Below are positions 24,119 to 31,424 of a DNA stretch of 32,891 nucleotides, piece after piece. Origin of the DNA: an uncultured Eubacteriales bacterium (GTDB lineage: Bacteria; Bacillota; Clostridia; Christensenellales; UBA1242); assembly GCA_949841245.1 (NCBI GenBank), contig CATKYT010000014.1:1-32891 (forward strand), in the 5' to 3' direction. A model generated the notes under the pieces. It did no database searches. It saw only the letters and a program-made list of their open reading frames with translations, and was not told the origin of the DNA. Numbering within the stretch: the first letter of the stretch is position 1; each line of letters begins with the position of its first letter. The translations under genes and the position numbers were made by a program.

Positions 24119-24158
24119 GAGTTGAATGAGAGCAGGTTTTTGCCTGTTCTCTTTTTTT
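24119..24158 (+). ncRNA. Candidate small RNA 2 / promoter-terminator cassette
   Basis: Begins at the predicted start of the promoter above and consists almost only of GAGAGCAGG (24128-24136)/CCTGTTCTC (24143-24151) and seven Ts. The product would be about 40 nt and noncoding. It lies opposite the junction of the coat candidate and the 106-residue gene. The hairpin does not serve the leftward genes, since no T-run follows it on their strand. Confidence 0.5.
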
Positions 24159-24160
24159 AT

Positions 24161-24397
24161 TTAACATGCTTCTTCTATTGCAGAAGCGTATTGTGCAAAA
24201 TGTGTTGTTTGTACTTCATCTTGTTTTTGTTCTTCTTTCTGCTCTTCTTGTTGTTCTGCATTTGCAGGTTGAATCGCATACTTGTCAACAGCGCTATAAA
24301 TTCCATAGCCAGCACAAGCTAGAATTGCAAGAATAATCAAACCTGCAAAAAATCCCTTGATAACTGTCCAAGCAGAAGTTCCACCATAACGACTCAT
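24161..24397 (-). CDS. Small single-span membrane protein, major coat candidate
   Basis: 78 residues: short N-terminus, one span (about 16-36, FFAGLIILAILACAGYGIY), then YAIQPANAEQQEEQKEEQK and an acidic/Gln-rich C-terminus. Size and single span are those of filamentous-phage major coat proteins. The charge order is reversed relative to Ff pVIII (acidic end after the span), and no separate signal peptide is seen, so the assignment is tentative. It has a strong ribosome site (GGGGGATTTAAT) and follows a 230-nt structured region, in line with a highly expressed gene with its own leader. Confidence 0.55.
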   Translation of the reverse strand: MSRYGGTSAWTVIKGFFAGLIILAILACAGYGIYSAVDKYAIQPANAEQQEEQKEEQKQDEVQTTHFAQYASAIEEAC

Positions 24398-24627
24398 TAT
24401 TAAATCCCCCTTTTGTAAAATTACCCTTAAGGGCTGGTGGTGGGTTGGTTTACAGTCTTGTTATCCCACCAGCCTGACTGTCCCGCCAAGTTTATACTCT
24501 GATAGCGGTATGCTGAGAGTTCTCATAGGAGTTGCAGAACTATGTCGACTCGTTCTGCTGGTGGTGAGCCTGTTTATAAAGTGCCTTCTCACCATTACAC
24601 TTTGGATTTATTTAAGCCATTTTTAAT
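24398..24627. other. 230-nt structured intergenic region, candidate origin/packaging region or RNA leader
   Basis: No gene. Clearly richer in G and C than its surroundings. It contains several perfect hairpins: CCCTTAAGGG (24424-24433), GGCTGGTGG (24432-24440)/CCACCAGCC (24466-24474), GCAGAAC (24534-24540)/GTTCTGC (24552-24558) and TGGTGAG (24562-24568)/CTCACCA (24588-24594). A row of hairpins in the single noncoding gap beside the coat gene recalls the intergenic region of filamentous phages (packaging signal and origins). A structured mRNA leader is the alternative. Confidence 0.6.
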
Positions 24628-25554
24628 TTATCTCCAATAGCCAATCGCGAGAAAATTAAATGCAATTTTGTTGGAAGTTTGTCCAGATGCAACATAGCAA
24701 CTATCTGTCCCTTTCCATGTTACTAACACACTTTCCCAAGCTCCAGTTGAAGTTATATATGTGCAGACAACTGAATAATTTGTGTCTTTAAATGCTTTGC
24801 CAAAGCCAACAAAATTGTCTGTATTGGCACTACCCCAACTCATTTGAATACCGCTTGTATATCGAATAAAATTGGAGCCACTTTCAACAACTTGAACAGA
24901 ATTTGCTTTTAATTCGTCTATTGATTTTTGCAAATCGTCTATTTGTTTTTGTAAATTGAATATATTAGTTTCAATTTGATTGATGTCTTGCTTAATCGTT
25001 TCAATATCAGTTCCATGATTTTCAATTTTTATTTCGAGTTCTGCAACTTTACTTTCAATTTGATTAACCTTTATTTCAAGAGCATCTAAATCTGACTTTT
25101 CTTTTGCGAGTTCTGTTGAAATTCTTTCTAGTTCAACCTTGACTTTATCAATTTCTTCTTTGTTAGCAGTAACATCTTGTGACAATTCGTCAAATTTCGC
25201 TTGCTGTTCGGCTTTGTCCTGTTCTAATTGTGCAATAGTAGCATTCTTTGCGTCTATATCGTCACAAAGTATGTCCATTGCTCTCTTTGTGCTGTTTAAT
25301 TCGTCAGTTGTTTCTTCAAGTTCAACAGACATAACTTGTATTGTTGCTTCCTTATCTGAAAGAACTAACATCATCATTTCCATGTTTTCATTTAATTGTT
25401 CGATTTGTTCCTTCATTTGAACAACAACAGAAGTTGAAGTATCTGGTGCTGGCTTGTCCTGGTTACTTTGTAAAAAAAGCAATGCAATAACAAAAGAAAC
25501 TATAATCACGAAAGGTAGTAATAACCTTTTTAAAATTTTCCAAATCATCTTCAC
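24628..25554 (-). CDS. Membrane-anchored coiled-coil stalk with tail-fibre-like tip (adsorption candidate)
   Basis: 308 residues in three parts. A basic N-terminus and one span (about 11-29, LLLPFVIIVSFVIALLFLQ). A long heptad-rich coiled coil (about 45-220, full of KVELERISTEL- and IDDLQKSIDEL-type repeats). A compact C-terminal domain (about 225-308) with GIQMSWGS, VGFGKAF, YSVVCTY, GAWESV and the ending FNFLAIGYWR. The end domain resembles the gp53-like C-terminal domain of tailed-phage fibres, which trimerises and binds receptors. A membrane-anchored fibre is a plausible analogue of the filamentous-phage adsorption protein. Confidence 0.72.
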   Translation of the reverse strand: MKMIWKILKRLLLPFVIIVSFVIALLFLQSNQDKPAPDTSTSVVVQMKEQIEQLNENMEMMMLVLSDKEATIQVMSVELEETTDELNSTKRAMDILCDDIDAKNATIAQLEQDKAEQQAKFDELSQDVTANKEEIDKVKVELERISTELAKEKSDLDALEIKVNQIESKVAELEIKIENHGTDIETIKQDINQIETNIFNLQKQIDDLQKSIDELKANSVQVVESGSNFIRYTSGIQMSWGSANTDNFVGFGKAFKDTNYSVVCTYITSTGAWESVLVTWKGTDSCYVASGQTSNKIAFNFLAIGYWR

Positions 25555-25567
25555 TTTGCATCACCGC

Positions 25568-27157
25568 CTAAATACAAAAACCAGCCAATAAAGTAGTTGC
25601 TGTTAAGAAACTAGCCCCAGAAGAATATAGACTAGCCATTTGTATACTCATAAAATTGCTGTTATTACTCAAACTAGGTGAACGCAACCAAATTTGCTCA
25701 CTATTGAAAATTATATCTTCATTAACTTTCATAAAAGGATTAGTCACATCTGTTCTCAAATATGTGTTTTCTTTCCAATAAGAATATTGTGAACCTTCGA
25801 GTGCATAGCCAACATTTGATTTAAGAGTAGAGTCTTTATCAGAACCAAAAACTTCAACTGCACTATAAACCCAAACTTTATCATCAGTTTCGATAATATC
25901 AGTCGATTTATTTCCTGCTGTTGTTCTTTTCTTTACAGATTTAATCACTGATTGCAATTCTTCTGACATTGCTTCATAAGCAGTAGAAACTACATTCGTT
26001 CTTATGTAACAATTTTCCCAGCTGCAATTATTAGAATCTTCTGTATTCATTTTAAGATTAAAGTCTCTCCTATTAAAATAAGCATTACTTCTTATACCGA
26101 AACTGATACCCGCTTTACCTGTTCCAACAGATAAATTATCATGATTAAAATCAAGAATTACAGCAGTAGCATCAACAAAACTTCCATCAGATTTTTGCAT
26201 TTCGATTGTTTTTGTATCACCTACTTTGAAATATTTTGAAGCAAGATTGCTTTCGCTTATTTCTGCTATCTCTGCCCATGAATATTCTTCAAGAGTTTTT
26301 CCTATAATTGCACGAAAAACAAGGTCTTTGCTCATTATTTGTGTTGTTGGTTCAACAAAGTTTTCATTATCAAGCGACCAACCCACAATACGCTCAGAGT
26401 TTGTTATTGGAATCTGATCTTCTTCAAGATAATTATTTGTTTCAACTAAACAAGTTTTAAGAAGTGTGTCACCATCATAGAAGTATGCAACATTATAACC
26501 TTCTGGAACTCCAGCATTAAAATTTTCTCTTTCTTCAATAGATTGTTTTGTTTCTTTAAGCGCCACAACAAAATTGTTGCGTTGTAAATATTGGTTCCAA
26601 TAACCTACAGACTCACTTCCGCCGTCTGTCCACACTACGGCATAAGTGCTGTTTAAATCAAGCGTTATGCGTATATTCAAAGTGTCAGTGTGCATCAACT
26701 CATTTCTTTCATTGTAGAAAGAATAAGTATAATCTGCACTTATATAATTGCTTCTGACTTCAACATTGTTACAAGGGCTATTATTAGCAAAAATGTCATA
26801 GTCACAATTTGAATTGTAAGAGAATACATCACTTGACAAAATTCTACAAGAATAAGTATCTGTGTCAAGTTGTTGCTCAAGCACCATACCTTTAAAATCA
26901 AATTCACAGTCTTTTATTTCAACTTCTGGCTGATGGTACCCTGTAAGAGTTCCAAATATTCCACCTGATGCACTAAGGTATGTATTAAGGTTAACACCAC
27001 AATATACAGTCAATCCTACTATACCCACAAATGCAACACTAATGACTGCAACTCTAAGCTCCGGGTGTTTAACAAACAATCGTATACCAAAGCATATAAA
27101 CAATCCAATGCCAATCAGAAGCCAGAAATTAACATCAAATAATAGTCCTATATTCAT
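25568..27157 (-). CDS. Membrane protein with InlB-like repeat and DUF6273-like C-terminal domain
   Basis: 529 residues. Two N-terminal spans (about 10-29 and 35-55), a beta-rich region, an InlB-B/Listeria-Bacteroides-type repeat (about 215-290: YNVAYFYDGDTLL, then ERIVGWSLDN), and a DUF6273-like domain (about 300-529). The latter begins SWAEIAEISESNLASKYF and contains FKVGDTKTI, VILDFNHDNL, AGISFGIR, EQIWLRSPSLS and the terminal GFCI. DUF6273 domains are common in surface proteins of gut Bacillota. It overlaps the upstream gene by 4 bp. Likely a virion or cell-surface binding protein. Confidence 0.72.
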   Translation of the reverse strand: MNIGLLFDVNFWLLIGIGLFICFGIRLFVKHPELRVAVISVAFVGIVGLTVYCGVNLNTYLSASGGIFGTLTGYHQPEVEIKDCEFDFKGMVLEQQLDTDTYSCRILSSDVFSYNSNCDYDIFANNSPCNNVEVRSNYISADYTYSFYNERNELMHTDTLNIRITLDLNSTYAVVWTDGGSESVGYWNQYLQRNNFVVALKETKQSIEERENFNAGVPEGYNVAYFYDGDTLLKTCLVETNNYLEEDQIPITNSERIVGWSLDNENFVEPTTQIMSKDLVFRAIIGKTLEEYSWAEIAEISESNLASKYFKVGDTKTIEMQKSDGSFVDATAVILDFNHDNLSVGTGKAGISFGIRSNAYFNRRDFNLKMNTEDSNNCSWENCYIRTNVVSTAYEAMSEELQSVIKSVKKRTTAGNKSTDIIETDDKVWVYSAVEVFGSDKDSTLKSNVGYALEGSQYSYWKENTYLRTDVTNPFMKVNEDIIFNSEQIWLRSPSLSNNSNFMSIQMASLYSSGASFLTATTLLAGFCI

Positions 27158-28383
27158 ACTTCAATCTCCGTCTTAAGAAGTTCGCCAGACTTCATAGTAT
27201 ATTTATAGCATTCAAAAATTTCAAAGTTCTCTAAACCTGATGCATCTGCAAATCTTACAAACTCATAACCTTCATCTTCAAGAGCGTCCAAATCTATTTG
27301 AACTGACAGAACAATAGAATCAGCTTTATCTTTATGCTTTTGAATGAAACTATCTTTAAGTCTAAAAACAACAAGATTGCCAGCAACAATACCATAATCG
27401 AAAGCTTTATTGTTTGTGATGACAACTGTTTTTCCATACATGTAATCATTTGAAGTGTTGTCGTCACCTGTAATATTTAACTGTGTTGTTCCTTTTGCAA
27501 TCTTGAACATACTATCTGATGACTTTCTCAAACCATCTGCTACTCGTTTATATTGAACTGCAAAATAATTTGCACTTGTTGCTTTGAGTTTTGCCATTTC
27601 TTCTGTTCCAAGAGTTTTATAGGCGTGTCCATCAAATTTTTCCCAAACAAAAATGTCTTCAAATTCAAACAAAGATGTTGCAGTTGTTTTGTTGGAAGTT
27701 TGTTTTATAGAGTTGTAAATTTTGCCAGCAAACCAATTTATATCAAAATTATTGTAAAATTTGTTGTTGTAACCTTTGAACCAATCCACATTGTCAACAT
27801 TGTCTTCATGATCTAACACCTTACCTTTCAAACCAAATCTGTAATAATCATTGTCAAGTTTTATTGTAACTTTGTAATCTTTGTTTGAAAGTGGATTTGT
27901 AGAACCCGTATAATCATGCTCGAAGTTGTCACCAGATTGATAGTAATAAGCAGTAACTCCATTTCCAAGATTGAATTGATTTGTTATCTCATAGAAGTCT
28001 TTTGCATACAGGAAGTTGAATTGACTTTCTTTATACTCTGTGTATGTTGCTTTATCGATAGAAAAATCATTATTAGTTGTGTTAGTTATAAACTGCACAC
28101 CTTGTGACATAAACTGTTTTCCACTTTCATCAGTAAAACCAGTCAAGCAAACATCTAAGCATTCGTAACCGTTCTTATTCTCGTTTGAAAAATATTCTAC
28201 TTTCAAAACATATTGCTCGTCCCCAGTTTCATCATTGGTAGAAATCAGTCCAACATTGAATGTGTTCACAATTTCTTTTTCTGCACCACTAATCAAAACC
28301 ACCAAATACCAAATATCAATAGCCAACATTAAAGCTGCTAGAACTGACAAAATTGATATTGTAATTTTTTTTGCTTTACTCAT
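27154..28383 (-). CDS. Single-span membrane protein with large extracellular domain
   Basis: 409 residues. Lys-rich N-terminus, one span (about 7-32, ISILSVLAALMLAIDIWYLVVLISG), then about 375 residues predicted outside, with many aromatic and Asn/Asp residues (for example YYYQSGDNFEHDYTG and VDWFKGYNNKFYNNF). It ends in a beta-rich section (DSIVLSVQIDLDALEDEGYEF). No family recognised. It overlaps the DUF6273-like gene by 4 bp (ATGA), so the two are made together and may form one complex, such as a minor virion or adsorption complex. Confidence 0.65.
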   Translation of the reverse strand: MSKAKKITISILSVLAALMLAIDIWYLVVLISGAEKEIVNTFNVGLISTNDETGDEQYVLKVEYFSNENKNGYECLDVCLTGFTDESGKQFMSQGVQFITNTTNNDFSIDKATYTEYKESQFNFLYAKDFYEITNQFNLGNGVTAYYYQSGDNFEHDYTGSTNPLSNKDYKVTIKLDNDYYRFGLKGKVLDHEDNVDNVDWFKGYNNKFYNNFDINWFAGKIYNSIKQTSNKTTATSLFEFEDIFVWEKFDGHAYKTLGTEEMAKLKATSANYFAVQYKRVADGLRKSSDSMFKIAKGTTQLNITGDDNTSNDYMYGKTVVITNNKAFDYGIVAGNLVVFRLKDSFIQKHKDKADSIVLSVQIDLDALEDEGYEFVRFADASGLENFEIFECYKYTMKSGELLKTEIEV

Positions 28384-28395
28384 ATTTTGCTCCTT

Positions 28396-29016
28396 TTAAA
28401 TTTCAATCTCTTCGATTGGAGTCATAAGTGCATCATACTCTTCTTTTGTGTAAGCAGGACGCTCAGTGCTAAAATGATTTTTCTGTGGCTTGCTAAAAAG
28501 TGCATTTCTGTAATTCCCTTTTATTATCTTGTCATAATATTTAACTGCATAAGACTTCAATGTCATGTTATCAGCCTGAGTCAAGAAATCTGACTCTTTA
28601 ATTTCATTGATTAACAGTTTTATATTCACACCTTTTGGAACATCACAATCAATGATCTTGTTTGGAAATGCTTCATGAAACAACCTTTGCTCTGGTGACA
28701 TTTCATCTATATTCTCTGGTGGCACATATTTTGAAAAACCCTTTATGTAGATTCTCCTTTGATGCTTATGGCTGTTGATGACAATGTTAATAACTTTCTT
28801 TTCTTTTAATGCAGAAAGCCAATTTGAAACACTTTTTTCTGTGATAGGTTTTTCACCTTCTGGTGTCAACATCTTTACGAAAAATTTGTTAGAGATTGAG
28901 CAATAACCAAAGTCATTCAATGTTTTAATAATTGCAGTCAATGTTTTAAATTCGTTGCCGTCACATCTGTTAAAATTGTTGCTGAGTATCTTGACAAGTT
29001 CTTTATCTTCAACCAT
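28396..29016 (-). CDS. Winged-helix DNA-binding protein, replication initiator candidate
   Basis: 206 residues. The first about 100 residues fit a winged helix of the HTH_36/replication-protein type: EFKTLTAIIKTLNDFGYCSISNKFF, then ITEKSVSNWLSALKEKKVINI and a basic wing (SHKHQRRIYIKGFSKYV). The C-terminal half has a helical section (NMTLKSYAVKYYDKII) and an acidic tail. It is the second gene of the early operon, where phages and plasmids often keep a replication protein. No HUH or topoisomerase-like Tyr motif of a rolling-circle initiator is seen, so replication must rely on this or on host functions. Confidence 0.6.
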   Translation of the reverse strand: MVEDKELVKILSNNFNRCDGNEFKTLTAIIKTLNDFGYCSISNKFFVKMLTPEGEKPITEKSVSNWLSALKEKKVINIVINSHKHQRRIYIKGFSKYVPPENIDEMSPEQRLFHEAFPNKIIDCDVPKGVNIKLLINEIKESDFLTQADNMTLKSYAVKYYDKIIKGNYRNALFSKPQKNHFSTERPAYTKEEYDALMTPIEEIEI

Positions 29017-29023
29017 ACTTCAC

Positions 29024-29299
29024 CTACGCTAATTTAACTAACTTCTTGCCAGGCATAAGCTTGTATTTTTCGACTTCTTCATTGCCTAATAATGACTTAT
29101 ACAAAACATCTGCACAAATTTCGCTATGAACATAAACTGGGTTTGTTTCATTCTTGTCACTTAGCCAAGCAACAAAAAAGCCAGACGATACAGGAAAATG
29201 CTCTAACATTTTCTCTAAATCGCTGGCGATTTTACTTTTTGGTTGATTTTCTGCTAAACCCTCTATACGAAAAGGTTGCAGTATACTGTTTTCTCCCAT
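29024..29299 (-). CDS. Small protein, first gene of the leftward operon
   Basis: 91 residues: MGENSILQPFRIEGLAENQPKSKIA, then LEKMLEHFPVSSGFFVAWLSDKN and a C-terminal YKLMPGKKLVKLA. Soluble, no recognised motif. Its start lies 42 bp from the consensus leftward promoter and 132 bp from the divergent repressor gene, so it takes the place of the first early gene (Cro- or excisionase-like position). Sequence gives no HTH to support a Cro role. Seven bases separate its stop from the start of the winged-helix gene. Confidence 0.6.
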   Translation of the reverse strand: MGENSILQPFRIEGLAENQPKSKIASDLEKMLEHFPVSSGFFVAWLSDKNETNPVYVHSEICADVLYKSLLGNEEVEKYKLMPGKKLVKLA

Positions 29300-29315
29300 T
29301 TTTTACTCCTATGCA

Positions 29316-29395
29316 CGTTTTTAACGTATATTTTAACTAAATAATAAACGTTTTTGTTGGACTTGTCAAGCATTTTTACACATTATTTACGTTTC
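29316..29395. promoter_or_regulatory. Operator-like ACGTTT repeats in the divergent control region
   Basis: An inverted pair ACGTT-TTT-AACGT near 29315-29327, AAACGTTTTT at about 29347-29356 overlapping the edge of the leftward -10 box, and TTACGTTTC at about 29388-29396. The repeats lie between the two start codons and are good candidates for repressor binding. Confidence 0.55.
29341..29369 (-). promoter_or_regulatory. Leftward early promoter
   Basis: On the minus strand: TTGACA (29369-29364), a 17-bp spacer and TATTAT (29346-29341). An ACGTTT repeat abuts the -10 box, as expected for repressor control. Confidence 0.8.
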
Positions 29396-29431
29396 TTTTA
29401 TGAAAAATATACAATTTTAACAGGAGGTATC

Positions 29432-29782
29432 ATGGAAAATCTTAAAATATTGAGAAAACAATATGGTTATACACAATTACAAGCAGCAAAAATCTTTAAT
29501 ATGTCATTGAGAGGTTATCAAGATATTGAGAATGGAATTTGTGGGACAACTAACGATAGACTTATAGAGTTTGCTAATCATTTCGGTTGTTCTATTGATT
29601 ATCTTCTAGGCCATCAAACACAGCAAATTATGCACTTAGATAGTCTGACAGAAAACCAACAGAAAGCAATTTCTATGATTAGAAAACTAGGTGATGACGA
29701 AATTATTTTACTTTTAGGTTACCTTGCAAGAATGACAAACACTCCATTAGAAGAAGTATTAAAAAACCAATCTAGGAGATAA
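29432..29782 (+). CDS. XRE-family repressor 1
   Basis: 116 residues from the ATG after AGGAGGTATC; an upstream in-frame ATG lacks a ribosome site. HTH at about 5-60: LRKQYGYTQLQAAKIFNMSLRGYQDIENG then the typical FGCSIDYLLGH end. The C-terminal half (HLDSLTENQQKAISMIRKL and a hydrophobic helix) is shared with the next gene. Together with its place opposite the early promoter, this marks a phage-type master repressor that keeps the element quiet. Two bases separate it from repressor 2. Confidence 0.88.
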   Translation: MENLKILRKQYGYTQLQAAKIFNMSLRGYQDIENGICGTTNDRLIEFANHFGCSIDYLLGHQTQQIMHLDSLTENQQKAISMIRKLGDDEIILLLGYLARMTNTPLEEVLKNQSRR

Positions 29783-29784
29783 TT

Positions 29785-30141
29785 ATGAACTTAAAACAAC
29801 TAAGACTTAATGAAAAAAAATCACAGAGTGAACTATGTTCTGCTCTTGATATTCCACTTAGAAGTTATCAAGAATATGAAAGTGGACGAAGTCAAATGAG
29901 ATACTCTACACTCATAAAAATTGCTGACTATTTCGGTTGTTCAGTTGACTATTTGCTTGGCCACGAAACTAAGCAGCTCATGCACATAGACAGTCTGACA
30001 GAAAACCAACAAAAAGCATTAAGCATCATCAAAGAACTTGACGATGATGCAATCTTAATCGCCATGGGTTACTTACAACGCCTACATGATGAAACACAAC
30101 CAAACAAAATTAAACCAGGAGAAAAGTATGGAACAAATTGA
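29785..30141 (+). CDS. XRE-family repressor 2, paralogue of repressor 1
   Basis: 118 residues. HTH at about 3-57: LRLNEKKSQSELCSALDIPLRSYQEYESG, ending FGCSVDYLLGHETKQ. The stretch MHIDSLTENQQKALSIIKEL and the following helix match repressor 1 almost word for word, while the recognition helices differ. A tandem duplication with diverged DNA specificity, or a heterodimer, is suggested. Its end overlaps the ATG of the following frame (30128), so it is coupled to the integrase region. Confidence 0.88.
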   Translation: MNLKQLRLNEKKSQSELCSALDIPLRSYQEYESGRSQMRYSTLIKIADYFGCSVDYLLGHETKQLMHIDSLTENQQKALSIIKELDDDAILIAMGYLQRLHDETQPNKIKPGEKYGTN

Positions 30142-30332
30142 CATAAAAAAATTTGGTAGAATCTGCTGAGTTAGATGCTCGCCAAATTAAAGAAAGAACA
30201 GAGCACCGTCAGAGAACTCTGTTCTTAATAGGTTGGCTTGATGCCGAACCAGATTTATACAAGCTACAACAAAACAAAATTGTTGTGTTAGGGTCAAAAG
30301 AGTCTACTCCAAAATTAAAAGGAGTAGAAAAT
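30128..30332 (+). pseudogene. Integrase-upstream frame that needs a +1 shift at A7-T3
   Basis: An ATG with a good site (AGGAGAAAAGT) at 30128 begins MEQIDIKKF and stops after 13 codons. Losing one base in the A7-T3 run (30145-30154) would join it to LVESAELDARQIKERTEHRQ and run in frame through to the integrase start. The joined 68-residue stretch looks like a real, helical protein. A 10-bp perfect hairpin AAGAACAGAG (30194-30203)/CTCTGTTCTT (30217-30226) lies inside. It may be a sequencing error, a broken gene, or slippage control of a longer integrase. Confidence 0.5.
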
Positions 30333-31337
30333 ATGAGTTACAGAAAAAACTGCTATAAGCGTTCAGATGGACGCTGGCAATATTCAAAACAAAAAGATGG
30401 GTATTTGTATTATGGCATTGCCAATACATACCGTGAACTATTGGAGATAATTCCAAACATAAAACCTAAGTTAATTAAAAATGTTAAACATTCAAGGACA
30501 AAAACTTTAACACTAATTGACTTTTATCAAAACTACATAAATGTTTACATAAAAACTAAAAACATGAAAGACAAGTCAAAAGAAGATTGGCAAAGATATT
30601 TAAACAACTACATTAAACCTTCGTTTCAAAGAGTTCCCCTAGATAAACTAACAACAGAAGAAGTGCAAACTTTCATCAATGGTATAGACAGAGAAAGAAC
30701 ACAAAAGACAATTTTTGAGAACATAGTAAAAGTTTTAAAAAATGCTTATGTAACTGGAAGAATTAAAAAAGATATCACTCTTGGATTAGAAAAACCTAAG
30801 CGCAAGAATGTAAAAGTTAGACACCCACTAACATTTCATGAGCAAATAGACTTATTAAAAGCAGTCAAGAAAACTAAACTATACACTTTTACAATTTTTT
30901 CAATAATCGTTGGAAGCAGGCGCGAAGAAACATTAAAATTTAATCTGTCTACAGATTTAAACGAAAAAGAGCAGACCATACACATACATGGAACTAAAAC
31001 AAGCGACTCTGATAGACTGGTTAATGTTTCAAAAGGTTTTATCACCTTTCTCAAAACAAACATGGAATCTGACACTTTCAAGCTTAAAAAGGACTATGTG
31101 ACAAAAAAGATAAACGAGATATTAAAAAAAACAAACATGGAAAATTGTTTGCACTGTCTCCGTCACACTTGCTCTGCCAATCTTTATTTCCTAGGTGCTA
31201 AAGATAAATATAGGCAAATGCAGCTAGGACACTCTTCGATTGTTACCACAAATGACATATATACGCAAATTAAAGAAAACATACCACCGCGTTATTTACG
31301 CCTAATTTACGGCGATTTATACATTAGATTTGACTAG
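30333..31337 (+). CDS. int: Tyrosine recombinase (integrase)
   Basis: 334 residues from the ATG after AAAAGGAGTAGAAAAT. N-terminal arm-binding domain (about 1-45, YRKNCYKRSDGRWQY), core-binding SAM-like domain (about 60-145) and catalytic domain. All active-site residues are present: Arg196 (GSRREE), Lys222 (GTKTS), His274-x-x-Arg277 (HCLRHT), His300 (LGHSS) and the nucleophile Tyr310 (NDIYTQ). It integrates the element into tRNA-Arg and lies next to attR. The open frame continues upstream of this start, so a longer form is possible. The stop overlaps an arm-type repeat. Confidence 0.95.
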   Translation: MSYRKNCYKRSDGRWQYSKQKDGYLYYGIANTYRELLEIIPNIKPKLIKNVKHSRTKTLTLIDFYQNYINVYIKTKNMKDKSKEDWQRYLNNYIKPSFQRVPLDKLTTEEVQTFINGIDRERTQKTIFENIVKVLKNAYVTGRIKKDITLGLEKPKRKNVKVRHPLTFHEQIDLLKAVKKTKLYTFTIFSIIVGSRREETLKFNLSTDLNEKEQTIHIHGTKTSDSDRLVNVSKGFITFLKTNMESDTFKLKKDYVTKKINEILKKTNMENCLHCLRHTCSANLYFLGAKDKYRQMQLGHSSIVTTNDIYTQIKENIPPRYLRLIYGDLYIRFD

Positions 31338-31352
31338 ACTTTTGACTAGACT
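31330..31352. promoter_or_regulatory. Tandem integrase arm-binding sites beside attR
   Basis: Two direct copies of TTGACTAGACT at 31330-31340 and 31342-31352, one overlapping the end of int. The same 11-mer is next to attL at 19227. Confidence 0.65.
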
Positions 31353-31374
31353 TTCGGCAAAAATGAAAGCAAAA

Positions 31375-31414
31375 CAAAAAAACAGCATACAAAATATTGT
31401 GTTTTGTATGCTGT
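31375..31414 (-). terminator. Terminator of tRNA-Arg carried by the element
   Basis: A 13-bp stem (31382-31394 with 31402-31414, arm ACAGCATACAAAA). On the minus strand it is followed by a T-run. Since it lies inside the element, integration supplies the tRNA with this terminator. Confidence 0.75.
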
Positions 31415-31424
31415 AAAACCGCTA

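Noticed and set aside
25568..27157. Diversity-generating retroelement target
   Set aside because: The DUF6273-like ending prompted the idea, but there is no reverse transcriptase, template repeat or matching variable repeat in the window.
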